Assembly (NCBI RefSeq): GCF_011761235.1
Contig: NZ_JAAOYW010000001.1
Coordinates: 806,781 to 870,780 of the forward strand
Source: Frigoribacterium faeni
GTDB lineage: Bacteria > Actinomycetota > Actinomycetes > Actinomycetales > Microbacteriaceae
Length of the DNA: 64,000 bases
Direction: 5' to 3'
Each line of letters starts with the position of its first letter. The stretch's first letter is position 1. Shown here one piece after another: positions 46,884-54,629 of the stretch. Made by a program: the position numbers and the translations under genes. A model generated the notes under the pieces. It was not told the DNA's origin. It did not search any database and worked only from the letters and a program-made list of their open reading frames with translations.

Positions 46884-48653
46884 ATGACCCTCAGCGCTGA
46901 CCAGGCCATGGCGAAGCACGCCTTTAACGACTACCGCAAGGCAAACTACCCTGCCCTCTCAGAAGATAAAGCCTTCGAGTACTACGCGACTCACCTCGTC
47001 ACGAAGCAGCTGGGGGTAAGTGCGGAGGTAGTTAGACAGAGCATTGTGGGCGAGGGGGGTGACGGCGGCCTCGACTCGGTCATGATCCTGCTGAACAAGA
47101 CTGAGTTCGTGGGCAGCGGGTCCGTTCGCCTGACAAATCGCAAGGCCAGCTTGGATGGCCTTCAAAAAGGTGTTCCTCTCGACATCGTTGTGGTGCAGTC
47201 CAAGAATGTGGATAAATGGGACAGCGAAGTGTTCCCTAAGATTCGGGACGCGCTCCAACTAATGATGGACGCGTCCGTATCTGTGCAAAAGCTTCGCGAG
47301 TTTCCGCTCAATGAGGACGTTATCGAGGCGGCGCAGACCCTTCGAAAGCTCCAGCGGAAGCTGGTTCCGCTGACCCCGGATGTCACCTTTGAAGTCAGCT
47401 ACGTGTGCTTTGCCAAGAAGAAAGACATCGACCAGTACCGCGTTACGAAGCGTGGTCTGCTCGAAAAATTCCTGAAAGACAAGCTGCCAACTAGAACCAA
47501 AGTCAAGGTTGAATACGTCGGCGCGGAGCGCATCAATGATTTGGACGCGCAGAGCAGTGACTTTGATGTAACCCTGGAGTTTGCTAAGGCTCCAGTTAGA
47601 GATGGACACGCGCTGGTCGGGCTGGTGCGCGTGCGTGACTACGCCAAGTTCTTGCGCCGCCCCCGGTCTGAGGCAATCCGCGAGGAGATGTTCGCGGTCA
47701 ACGTGCGGGACTTCGCCGGTAAAACCGCCCGGGTCAACGCGGCGATCGGTGAGACTCTGGCCGCCGACGATAAGTCAGCCTTTTGGTGGCTGAACAACGG
47801 AATCACCATCATCGCCGACGAAACCAGCGATCCGAGCGAGACGAAATGGGTTCTGACTAACCCTCTGATTGTCAACGGCTTACAGACCTCAAACGTGGTG
47901 CATGCCTTCGCGGTTGAAAAGAAGATAACGAAGAAACGACTCAGTCAGTCGCTTTTAGTCAGGGTCATTAAGGCGCCTGAACCGGAAATCAGAGAAGCTG
48001 TTATAACTGGAACCAACAATCAGACGACGGTGAATAGCCTCCAGCTGCACGCAAATGACGACCTGCAAATACGTCTTGAGCGATACCTCCGTTCGAAGGG
48101 TTGGTACTACGAGCGTCGGCGTTACCAGTACAGGAACACCCAGCCGAAACCCCCCGCGAGCAAGGTGCGCAGCGTAACGGAACTCGCGCAAGCCATGATG
48201 GCTGTTCATCTGTTGGTTCCCGATACGGCGAGGGCGCGGCCGGCTACGCAATTGTCAACGAAAGCTGGCTTTGGCAGAGTTTTCGACCAGCAACTCCCAG
48301 AGCTGCTCTACGAAAAGTCGCTCACCGTTTTGGAGGCTGTGGAGTCTTACCTGCAAAGCGGTACCGGCAAAAGTCATGCTGACACCGCTACAAATGCACG
48401 ATTCTATTTGGCCTCCGGGCACGTCATTCGCTCGGTCGGCCTCAAGTCACTGTCGACTTTTTCCGCGGCCGTGAGTGTAAAGCAGATCAAGGCAAGGCCG
48501 ACCATTGTTGAGCTGGACATGCTCCACAGCATGCTCGATGCCGCGGTCGCGTCCCTCGACGACGGTAAGACTGCTCGTGATCAGATTTTCAAAGGCTCAG
48601 AGTTGAAGAAAGTCTTCTTCGATGCCATTTTGAAGCTGAACGGCCAACCTTAA
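46884..48653 (+). CDS. AIPR family abortive-infection protein
   Basis: 589 residues. The family is linked to abortive infection against phages, and this member fits it well. The N-terminal third has a PD-(D/E)XK-like nuclease pattern, GEGGDGGLDSVMILLN then VVVQSKNVDKWDSEVFPK. The AIPR core starts near residue 245 with EMFAVNVRDFAGKTARVN and has FWWLNNGITIIADE, NPLIVNGLQTSNVVHAF and ITGTNNQTTVNSLQLHAND, its most conserved segments. It stands alone on the plus strand between minus-strand defence genes. The trigger and target are unknown. Confidence 0.88.
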   Translation: MTLSADQAMAKHAFNDYRKANYPALSEDKAFEYYATHLVTKQLGVSAEVVRQSIVGEGGDGGLDSVMILLNKTEFVGSGSVRLTNRKASLDGLQKGVPLDIVVVQSKNVDKWDSEVFPKIRDALQLMMDASVSVQKLREFPLNEDVIEAAQTLRKLQRKLVPLTPDVTFEVSYVCFAKKKDIDQYRVTKRGLLEKFLKDKLPTRTKVKVEYVGAERINDLDAQSSDFDVTLEFAKAPVRDGHALVGLVRVRDYAKFLRRPRSEAIREEMFAVNVRDFAGKTARVNAAIGETLAADDKSAFWWLNNGITIIADETSDPSETKWVLTNPLIVNGLQTSNVVHAFAVEKKITKKRLSQSLLVRVIKAPEPEIREAVITGTNNQTTVNSLQLHANDDLQIRLERYLRSKGWYYERRRYQYRNTQPKPPASKVRSVTELAQAMMAVHLLVPDTARARPATQLSTKAGFGRVFDQQLPELLYEKSLTVLEAVESYLQSGTGKSHADTATNARFYLASGHVIRSVGLKSLSTFSAAVSVKQIKARPTIVELDMLHSMLDAAVASLDDGKTARDQIFKGSELKKVFFDAILKLNGQP

Positions 48654-48760
48654 TCGTGCTCCATCAGGCCGCTAATTATGGGCAAAGTGTCGCCTTGACA
48701 AATTGCCGCCGATTATCGGGCACTATGGCCCATACAGACCACTCGCTTTTGCCAATCAGG

Positions 48761-50242
48761 TCAAGTGTCAATGCCGTGTTCTTGCGCAAACGAGACGATA
48801 ACGAGACGGTCGTAGGCGTCCTCGAGGATAGCGTTAGGCCCGTGTGAGCGTCCCTCCTGCCAATCTCGATGGGCGATGAAGTTCCTGGGGTCGGTGAACT
48901 CAGACGCTGATCCGACGAGGGCTGCGAGTTCTTCGCGTTCAGTGGTGGCGACGGATTCAACGAAGTGAGACGGAACAATGGCAAGCGGGAAATCAGCCGG
49001 GGGCAGGAGATCCTTTACAAAATTCTGATCGACCAGATCAAACATTCCCAGCGTCACGAGGAGCCCAATGATTGGGCGATCTCGCGGAAGGAACTGTACG
49101 GCAGGATGTCTTTTCGCGACCAAGCTGTAGGTCGCGTTAAGTTGTCGAACTCCCTTCATCAGGGCTTGCTCGTGCGCTTCCTCGTGAGCGTATAACCCTT
49201 CCTTGATTGCCTGACTCGGGAGGACGCTCTTGCACTCGATCAAGAACACCGCCTCCGGCGTGACCACGAACCAGTCGATGGTCTTCTTTTCTTCCTTGCC
49301 GTAGGTGATCTCTGGGCGGACAACGAAATCTTTGCCTTGTCGCAGTTGGCGTCCGATGTACTGCTCAAACAGGTAGCCGAGGTCGTGAAAAAACCCTGTC
49401 GACCACTTGGCGACGCCCGCATAAACGATGCCCGCCGGCGAGACCTTTAGATTCAGGGCCGGGGGGCAGGGAGCGATCCATTCGCCGGGGAGGACACCAC
49501 CGACAAGGGGTGTAGCTAGAAGCGGATTATAGGCAAACGGTTCCCTGATGAACTGGCTCCCCGGGCTGTCTTTTCCTTGAGCGAGCGCCGCAATTCGCGC
49601 CTTCTTGAATCCCGAGATGTCGGTGGCGAAGTTTCTCACAACGACTGCATCAAACTGCTTTTGGCCACCGAGCAAGTCCCGCATTCTTGCGAGCTCGTCT
49701 GACCACGGAAATGGGAAGCGAGAGCCTCGGTTCGTAGCCGCCCACAGAATTGCCCCGACGGACACGAAGGTCTCAATGGTGGTACCAAAGAGTTCTTCTT
49801 GCCACCCCGGCTTCATCGCCTCGGGTGTGTAGTTGATCGGAAGGTCTGTATCGACGAAGAGAGCGACGCACCTTGCCCAGTCGTGCTTACTGATGCGGTT
49901 GTAGGGCCACTGCTCGTACGCCCACCTCAACATTAACCCGAACGTGCCCTGCAGTTCGTCGAGTTGCTGAGGAGTCTGGATACGAGAGAACTCATGGGTA
50001 ATGCGCTTGACGTCCGTTAACGTGGGGCGCTTACCACCTCTAGTGCCACGCGTTATGGCCACGGCAGCTGCACCGGCCACGTTCCACGGCAAAACTTCTT
50101 TTGCGACCGTTTCCGCGTCCTCCTCGAAAGGGCTACCATCCCAGCCCAGACAACTCTGTGACAGACCGTAAAGCAGTTCATCTCGGTCGTAGCGCCGAAT
50201 CAGCGAGATGTAATCCTGATACCGCTTTAGACCTTTTGTCAT
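48761..50242 (-). CDS. Unknown protein with C-terminal PD-(D/E)XK nuclease-like motif
   Basis: 493 residues from ATG 50242, where MTKGLKRYQDYISLIRRYD looks like a natural N-terminus; an upstream TTG at 50320 would overlap the previous gene. The N-terminal ~270 residues are helical and unrecognised. The C-terminal part has FFHDLGYLFEQYIGRQLRQG, then KTIDWFVVTPEAVFLIECKS, an Asp...Glu-x-Lys nuclease signature like that of NERD and restriction-type domains. It probably forms an operon with the Vsr-like gene upstream. GC is intermediate. Confidence 0.65.
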   Translation of the reverse strand: MTKGLKRYQDYISLIRRYDRDELLYGLSQSCLGWDGSPFEEDAETVAKEVLPWNVAGAAAVAITRGTRGGKRPTLTDVKRITHEFSRIQTPQQLDELQGTFGLMLRWAYEQWPYNRISKHDWARCVALFVDTDLPINYTPEAMKPGWQEELFGTTIETFVSVGAILWAATNRGSRFPFPWSDELARMRDLLGGQKQFDAVVVRNFATDISGFKKARIAALAQGKDSPGSQFIREPFAYNPLLATPLVGGVLPGEWIAPCPPALNLKVSPAGIVYAGVAKWSTGFFHDLGYLFEQYIGRQLRQGKDFVVRPEITYGKEEKKTIDWFVVTPEAVFLIECKSVLPSQAIKEGLYAHEEAHEQALMKGVRQLNATYSLVAKRHPAVQFLPRDRPIIGLLVTLGMFDLVDQNFVKDLLPPADFPLAIVPSHFVESVATTEREELAALVGSASEFTDPRNFIAHRDWQEGRSHGPNAILEDAYDRLVIVSFAQEHGIDT

Positions 50243-50309
50243 CTCTTTACCAACTGACGCAACGAGTTGAGTGCACGCAGGCGCAACACGCCGCCCCCCG
50301 AGCCCAGCA

Positions 50310-50759
50310 TCAGGCGCCAAGTGGGCGGTCGCTAGGCTCGGACACTTCGTTGAGGGCTATGCGAACGACCGCCAGGTCGACCTTGTGGTCCTGCACGATG
50401 AACCGCCCTTCAACCGTGAAGTCACTTATCGGGATGACTACGAGCGTAAGGCCATGCTTGGGCATCAGGTCGCGGCGTCGGTCGTCGTAGATCCTGCGCT
50501 GCACGCCCCGATGGACGCCGGAAACGGTCATGCGGTGCGGCTTGTCAAAGTGGGCGACGGCCTCAGTGTGCTGTTTCTCGTGGAATTCAACAACGAGCCC
50601 AAGCGTCGGCCTATAGGCGTCCACCGGGAGCGGCATGCGACGACCTGTCTTCGCGGATTCGTCACCGAGCAACCAGTCGAAGGTTCGCTGCCGTTCGCCC
50701 GCGACACCCAGGGCCTCGTTACACAGGGCAAGTACATACCGCTCGTTCTCTAGTGCCAC
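50310..50759 (-). CDS. Small Vsr-like (restriction endonuclease fold) protein
   Basis: 149 residues. The segment MPLPVDAYRPTLGLVVEFHEKQH has the Asp...Glu-x-His/Lys layout of Vsr and DUF559-type nucleases, and YDDRRRDLMPKHGLTLVVIP matches their late strand and the positively charged loop. The GTG start at 50759 has TAGGCT six bases upstream, so the mRNA may be leaderless. The downstream PD-(D/E)XK gene starts 67 bp after its stop (or overlaps, if its TTG start is used). It may nick or cleave DNA as part of the island's defence; this is inference. Confidence 0.65.
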   Translation of the reverse strand: MALENERYVLALCNEALGVAGERQRTFDWLLGDESAKTGRRMPLPVDAYRPTLGLVVEFHEKQHTEAVAHFDKPHRMTVSGVHRGVQRRIYDDRRRDLMPKHGLTLVVIPISDFTVEGRFIVQDHKVDLAVVRIALNEVSEPSDRPLGA

Positions 50760-51094
50760 GACGTCAGCCTAACGACCGTCCACCAGTCGGCCTGTCGCAG
50801 CCTGACGGCCGAAAGGCTGCGGGACACACGACGACCGTACCGACCGACGATGTGGCTCACATCAAATCGACGCCGCTTGAAACGCACTTCGAGCTGCCTA
50901 ACCCAACGGAAGCACACCCATGTCAATTACAAACTCAGCCCCTCACGGCAGTCTTGTTCTTGCCGCTCGACGCCTACCCCGTCTCCTTCTCGATCATCAC
51001 TGATGCGTGCGTAGATGGCAGCCTTCTGCGTCACGACCATGACAATTGCTCCTATTTGTCGACCCAATGCTTACACATAGTGCAACAGCAACGT
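50760..51094. other. Right end of the island, no recognised gene
   Basis: 335 bp with mixed base composition. It holds TAGGCT (50766-50771, minus) for the Vsr-like gene and a 27-codon open frame at 50920-51003 with no recognisable features. In all frames I find nothing resembling a recombinase remnant. The stretch just before the repeat contains GTGCAACAGCAACGTGCC, which might hold accessory recombination sites. Confidence 0.4.
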
Positions 51095-51116
51095 GCCAGG
51101 CCGTCGTCGCCTTCGT
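51095..51116 (+). repeat. attR-like 22 bp direct repeat
   Basis: Second, identical copy of the repeat at 43757-43778, followed directly by the native acs 3' coding sequence in the same reading frame. Confidence 0.9.
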
Positions 51117-51372
51117 CGTGCTCCGCGACAAGAAGAAGGGGAGCGTCACCCCCGAGGAGGCGGCGGTCGCCCTGAAGGCGCACGTCGCGCAGCAGATCGG
51201 CGCCATCGCCCGGCCCCGGTCGATCGTGCTCGTGGACGAGCTGCCCAAGACGCGCTCCGGCAAGATCCTGCGGCGACTGCTCCGCGACGTCGCGGAGGGC
51301 CGCGAGGTCGGCGACACGACGACGCTCGCCGACTCGGCCGTCATGACCGTCATCTCGGCCGAGGTGCGCTGA
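51095..51372 (+). pseudogene. acs: Displaced native 3' end of acs
   Basis: Encodes the last ~92 residues of a host-type Acs, from QAVVAFVVLRDKKKG through IGAIARPRSIVLVDELPKTRSGKI to the stop. GC and codon use are those of the host, unlike the tail now attached to acs. It has no start of its own: an in-frame codon at 51046 lies in island sequence. It is best read as the stranded remnant of the pre-insertion gene. Confidence 0.9.
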
Positions 51373-51388
51373 GCCGCCCGGAGGGGCG

Positions 51389-51868
51389 TCAGGCGAGCGG
51401 CGACACCTCGAGCACGAGCTCGACCTCGACGGGAGAGTCGAGGGGGAGCACGGCCACGCCCACGGCGCTGCGCGCGTGGACGCCCGAGTCGCCGAAGACC
51501 TCGCCGAGCAGCTCGGAGGCGCCGTTGAGGACCCCGGGCTGGCCGGAGAAGGCAGGGTCGGAGGCGACGAACCCCGTCACCTTCACGACGCGGACCACGT
51601 CGTCGAGCGACCCGAGCACGCCGGCCGCCGCCGCCAGGGCGTTGAGGACGCAGGTCGCGGCGAGCTCCCGTGCCCGGGCGGGGGCGACGAGCCCCTCGCC
51701 CTCGCCGACCTTGCCGGTCTCGGGCAGCACCCCCTCGACGAAGGGCAGCTGGCCCGCGGTCCAGACGGTCGTCCCGACGCGCACGGCAGGCACGTAGACG
51801 CCCGCGGGCGCGGCGACGGCGGGCAGCGCGAGCCCGAGCTCGGCGAGCCGGTCGGCGACGCGGGGCAC
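51389..51868 (-). CDS. RidA family protein (YjgF/Rv3678c type)
   Basis: 159 residues, the longer actinobacterial RidA-like form with the N-terminal PRVADRLAELGLALPAVAAPAG. VYVPAVRVGTTVWTAGQLPF and VVRVVKVTGFVASDPAF followed by HARSAVGVAVLPLDSPVEVELVLEV are the fold's conserved strands. RidA proteins remove reactive enamine/imine intermediates; the activity of this subgroup is uncertain. The GTG at 51868 shares one base with the upstream DUF4177 stop (TAGTG). Confidence 0.88.
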   Translation of the reverse strand: MPRVADRLAELGLALPAVAAPAGVYVPAVRVGTTVWTAGQLPFVEGVLPETGKVGEGEGLVAPARARELAATCVLNALAAAAGVLGSLDDVVRVVKVTGFVASDPAFSGQPGVLNGASELLGEVFGDSGVHARSAVGVAVLPLDSPVEVELVLEVSPLA

Positions 51869-52026
51869 TAGGCCTCCTGCCGGGGGCGCTTGAGCCAGGC
51901 GACCGGGCCGCCCTCCGGCCCCTGCGTGACCTGCACCAGCTCCCAGCCCTCGCTCCCCCAGTTGTTCAGGATCGCGGTGCTGTTGTGCACCAAGAGCGGC
52001 GTGGTCGTGTACTCCCAAAGGACCAT
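51868..52026 (-). CDS. DUF4177-like small protein
   Basis: 52 residues, soluble: VLWEYTTTPLLVHN, then ILNNWGSEGWELVQVTQG and VAWLKRP. The WEY start and GWELV core are hallmarks of DUF4177. ATG 52026 has AGGAA at good spacing. Translation runs into ridA by a one-base overlap. In M. tuberculosis a DUF4177 gene also sits directly before the RidA gene Rv3678c, as I recall, which supports it being real. Confidence 0.82.
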   Translation of the reverse strand: MVLWEYTTTPLLVHNSTAILNNWGSEGWELVQVTQGPEGGPVAWLKRPRQEA

Positions 52027-52064
52027 TTGTGTTTCCTGTCAGCTCGGATGTCAGCGGTGTCACT

Positions 52065-52070
52065 TACCCT
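52065..52070 (+). promoter_or_regulatory. Probable -10 box of a leaderless ponA transcript
   Basis: TACCCT followed by six bases and ATG 52077; no ribosome-binding site is present. The DUF4177 gene starts divergently 50 bp away. Confidence 0.5.
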
Positions 52071-52076
52071 GATCCT

Positions 52077-54629
52077 ATGTCTGCCCAAAAATCGAAGCCC
52101 ACGTCCGTCCTCGGGGCGCTCTTCGGGTTCATCGGCTTCAGCGTCCTGGCCGGCCTCCTGGTCACCATCGGGGTCACCCCGGCCATCGCCGTCGCCGGCA
52201 TGACGGCGTCGAGCACCATCGGGGTCTTCGAGTCGATCCCCGAGTACATCGAGATCGGCAAGCTCCAGCAGCGCAACACGCTGTACGCCAAGCAGGGCGG
52301 GCAGGACGTCCCCTTCGCGACGCTCTACAGCGAGAACCGCGTCGAGCTCGAGTGGGACCAGGTCTCCCAGTCCCTGAAGGACGCCGTGGTCGCGGGCGAG
52401 GACCGCCGCTTCTACGAGCACGGCGGGGTCGACGTCACCTCGCTCGTCCGCGCGGCGGTCGGCTCCGTCGGCGGCGGCGAGCTCGGCGCCAGCGGCGGCG
52501 GCTCGACGCTGACCATGCAGCTGGTGCGCAACATCCGCATCGCGCAGTCGCAGCTCATCGCCGACCCGGCCGAGAAGGAGGCGGCCTACGACGAGGCGAT
52601 CAAGACCACGATCGACCGCAAGCTCGAAGAGATGAAGTTCGCCATCGGGCTCGAGAAGAAGTACACGAAGGACGAGATCCTCCTCGCGTACCTCAACATC
52701 GCCTACTTCGGCGACCAGACCTACGGCGTGCAGGCCGCGTCGCAGCACTACTTCAACAAGAACGCCTCCGACCTCACGACCGAAGAGGCCGCGAGCCTCA
52801 TCGCGATCGTGCAGTACCCGGACACCCGCAACCTCTCGACCCCTGAGAAGTACGAGGGCAACAAGGCCCGGCGCGACGTCATCCTCAAGGCGATGTACGC
52901 CGAGGGCTTCATCGACCAGGCCCAGGAGCAGGCGTCGCTGGCGACCGACATCGCGGGCTACGTCCACCTGACGCCCCCGACCCAGGGCTGCGCCGCCGTC
53001 ACGGCCTCGGGCGCCCAGTACTTCTGCGACTTCGTCAAGAAGAACATCAAGAACCTCACCGTGCTCGGCGCCACCGAAGAAGAGCGGACCGCCCGCTGGA
53101 ACACCGGCGGGCTCAACGTCTACACGACGCTCAACCTCGACCTGACCGCCAACGCCAAGCTGCAGCTCGACAAGTGGGCTCCGGCCACCGAGACGCGCCT
53201 GAAGCTCGGCAGCGCCGTCGACTCCGTCGAGGCGGGCACCGGCCGGGTCGTCGTCATGACGCAGAACACCACGTTCTCCGAGATCGACACGGGAGACCGC
53301 ACGCAGACCTCGATCAACTTCAGCACCGACAAGGACTACGGCGGGTCCGGCGGGTTCCAGCCCGGCTCGACCTACAAGCCGTTCACCCTCATCGACTGGA
53401 TCGAGCAGGGGCACGGCATCTACGAGTCGGTCAACGCGACGCCGCGCACGTTCTACCTCACCGCCGGCGGCGACCGCACGGGCGGATGGGCGCCCAAGAA
53501 CGACGCGGGCGAGAGGCCGGGCAACATGCAGGTCACGACCGCGACCGCCAAGTCGATGAACACCGCGTACGCGGCCATGGCGTCCAAGCTCGACCTGAAG
53601 GACATCGCCGGGGTCGCCCAGCGTCTCGGCTTCCACCGTGCCGACGGTCGCGAGGTCGAGTACATCAACCCGTCGTCGATCCTCGGGTCGAACGAGGTCG
53701 CGCCGCTCACGATGGCGACCGCCTACGCCGCCATCGCCGCCGGGGGCAAGTACTGCTCGCCCATCGTGGTCGACAACATCGTCGACGACGACGGCAACCA
53801 GCTCGGCGGACAGCCGCAGCAGTGCACCCAGGCCATCGAGCCCCAGGTCGCCGCGGCCGCCGCCGTGGCCATGTCCGGCCTGTGGACGGTGGGCACCGCC
53901 CCGAACGCGCTCCCCCGTGACGGCTACCCCGAGATCGGCAAGACGGGCACGACCGACGACAAGGACCAGATCTGGATCGTCGGGGCGACCACGAAGCTCG
54001 CGACGGCCGTCTGGCAGGGCAACTGGGACGGCAAGAAGGTCAGCCTGCGCAGCTACGGGTCGCCGAACACCGGCGGCCGCTACGCCACCACGCGTGCCGA
54101 CCTGTTCAAGGCCGTGCAGACCGTCAACAACACCGTCTACCCGGGCACGGCCTTCCCCAAGCCCGACTCCTCGATCGCGCGTGGCTCAGGCGTCTCCGTG
54201 CCCGAGCTGGGCGGCAGCAGCGTCGAGGCCGCGCAGACGATGCTCGACAACCTGAAGCTCGACTACGCCGACGGCGGCACCCAGGCCTCGTCACTGCCGG
54301 CGGGCCAGGTCGTCGGCACCGACCCCACGCCGGGCACGGTCGTCTCGAAGGGCTCCACCGTGAAGGTCTTCACGAGCGACGGCTCCGGCGCCGCCGCCGT
54401 GCCGGACGTCAGCGGGCAGACCGTCGCCAACGCCAAGACGGCGATCGCCGCGGCCGGGTTCTCGCCGGACAAGGTGGGCATCGCCGGCTTCGCCCCGGGC
54501 GACGGCAAGAACCAGTGCCGCGTCGCCGGCACCGATCCCGCTCCGGGCACGAGCGCCGCGAAGGACTCCGCCGTCGGGCTGACCCTCTACGGCGACGAGC
54601 AGGGCGGCGACCCCGGGAACTGCAAGTGA
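52077..54629 (+). CDS. Class A penicillin-binding protein with C-terminal PASTA domains (PonA2-like)
   Basis: Bifunctional glycan polymerase and transpeptidase, 850 residues. One membrane anchor (about 15-42) precedes the GT51 domain with VAGEDRRFYEHGGVDVTSLV and GGGSTLTMQLVRN. The transpeptidase has Ser-x-x-Lys in GSTYKPFT, Ser-x-Asn in AKSMNTAYAAM and Lys-Thr-Gly in IGKTGTTDDKDQIW. Two PASTA-like repeats follow (VPELGGSSVEAAQTML and VPDVSGQTVANAKTAI), probably binding peptidoglycan. The downstream metallophosphoesterase overlaps by four bases, the same pairing as Rv3682-Rv3683. Confidence 0.93.
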   Translation: MSAQKSKPTSVLGALFGFIGFSVLAGLLVTIGVTPAIAVAGMTASSTIGVFESIPEYIEIGKLQQRNTLYAKQGGQDVPFATLYSENRVELEWDQVSQSLKDAVVAGEDRRFYEHGGVDVTSLVRAAVGSVGGGELGASGGGSTLTMQLVRNIRIAQSQLIADPAEKEAAYDEAIKTTIDRKLEEMKFAIGLEKKYTKDEILLAYLNIAYFGDQTYGVQAASQHYFNKNASDLTTEEAASLIAIVQYPDTRNLSTPEKYEGNKARRDVILKAMYAEGFIDQAQEQASLATDIAGYVHLTPPTQGCAAVTASGAQYFCDFVKKNIKNLTVLGATEEERTARWNTGGLNVYTTLNLDLTANAKLQLDKWAPATETRLKLGSAVDSVEAGTGRVVVMTQNTTFSEIDTGDRTQTSINFSTDKDYGGSGGFQPGSTYKPFTLIDWIEQGHGIYESVNATPRTFYLTAGGDRTGGWAPKNDAGERPGNMQVTTATAKSMNTAYAAMASKLDLKDIAGVAQRLGFHRADGREVEYINPSSILGSNEVAPLTMATAYAAIAAGGKYCSPIVVDNIVDDDGNQLGGQPQQCTQAIEPQVAAAAAVAMSGLWTVGTAPNALPRDGYPEIGKTGTTDDKDQIWIVGATTKLATAVWQGNWDGKKVSLRSYGSPNTGGRYATTRADLFKAVQTVNNTVYPGTAFPKPDSSIARGSGVSVPELGGSSVEAAQTMLDNLKLDYADGGTQASSLPAGQVVGTDPTPGTVVSKGSTVKVFTSDGSGAAAVPDVSGQTVANAKTAIAAAGFSPDKVGIAGFAPGDGKNQCRVAGTDPAPGTSAAKDSAVGLTLYGDEQGGDPGNCK

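Larger units (their letters stand above)
43757..51094. mobile_element. 7.3 kb defence-gene island inserted in acs, with its own acs 3' end
   Basis: The segment lies between two copies of a 22 bp repeat and separates the acs body from its native 3' end. Hand counts of single 60-base lines inside it give about 45-55% GC, against about 80% in a nearby acs line. It carries five genes, all with nuclease or abortive-infection-like features, plus a replacement acs tail at the left end. No integrase, transposase, replication or transfer gene is visible. The structure matches integration at a protein-coding attB with restoration of the target gene. Confidence 0.88.

Noticed and set aside
50920-51003. 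27-codon open frame at the right end of the island
   Set aside because: It has no recognisable motif, no clear ribosome-binding site and an Arg/Leu-rich composition; it cannot be supported as a gene.
43757-51116. Composite transposon or insertion sequence
   Set aside because: There are no terminal inverted repeats and no transposase, and the flanking repeat is 22 bp of target coding sequence, far longer than usual target duplications.
51046-51372. Independent gene covering the displaced acs 3' end
   Set aside because: The first codons come from island sequence with no ribosome-binding site, and the rest is only the last 92 residues of Acs. It is better called a remnant.
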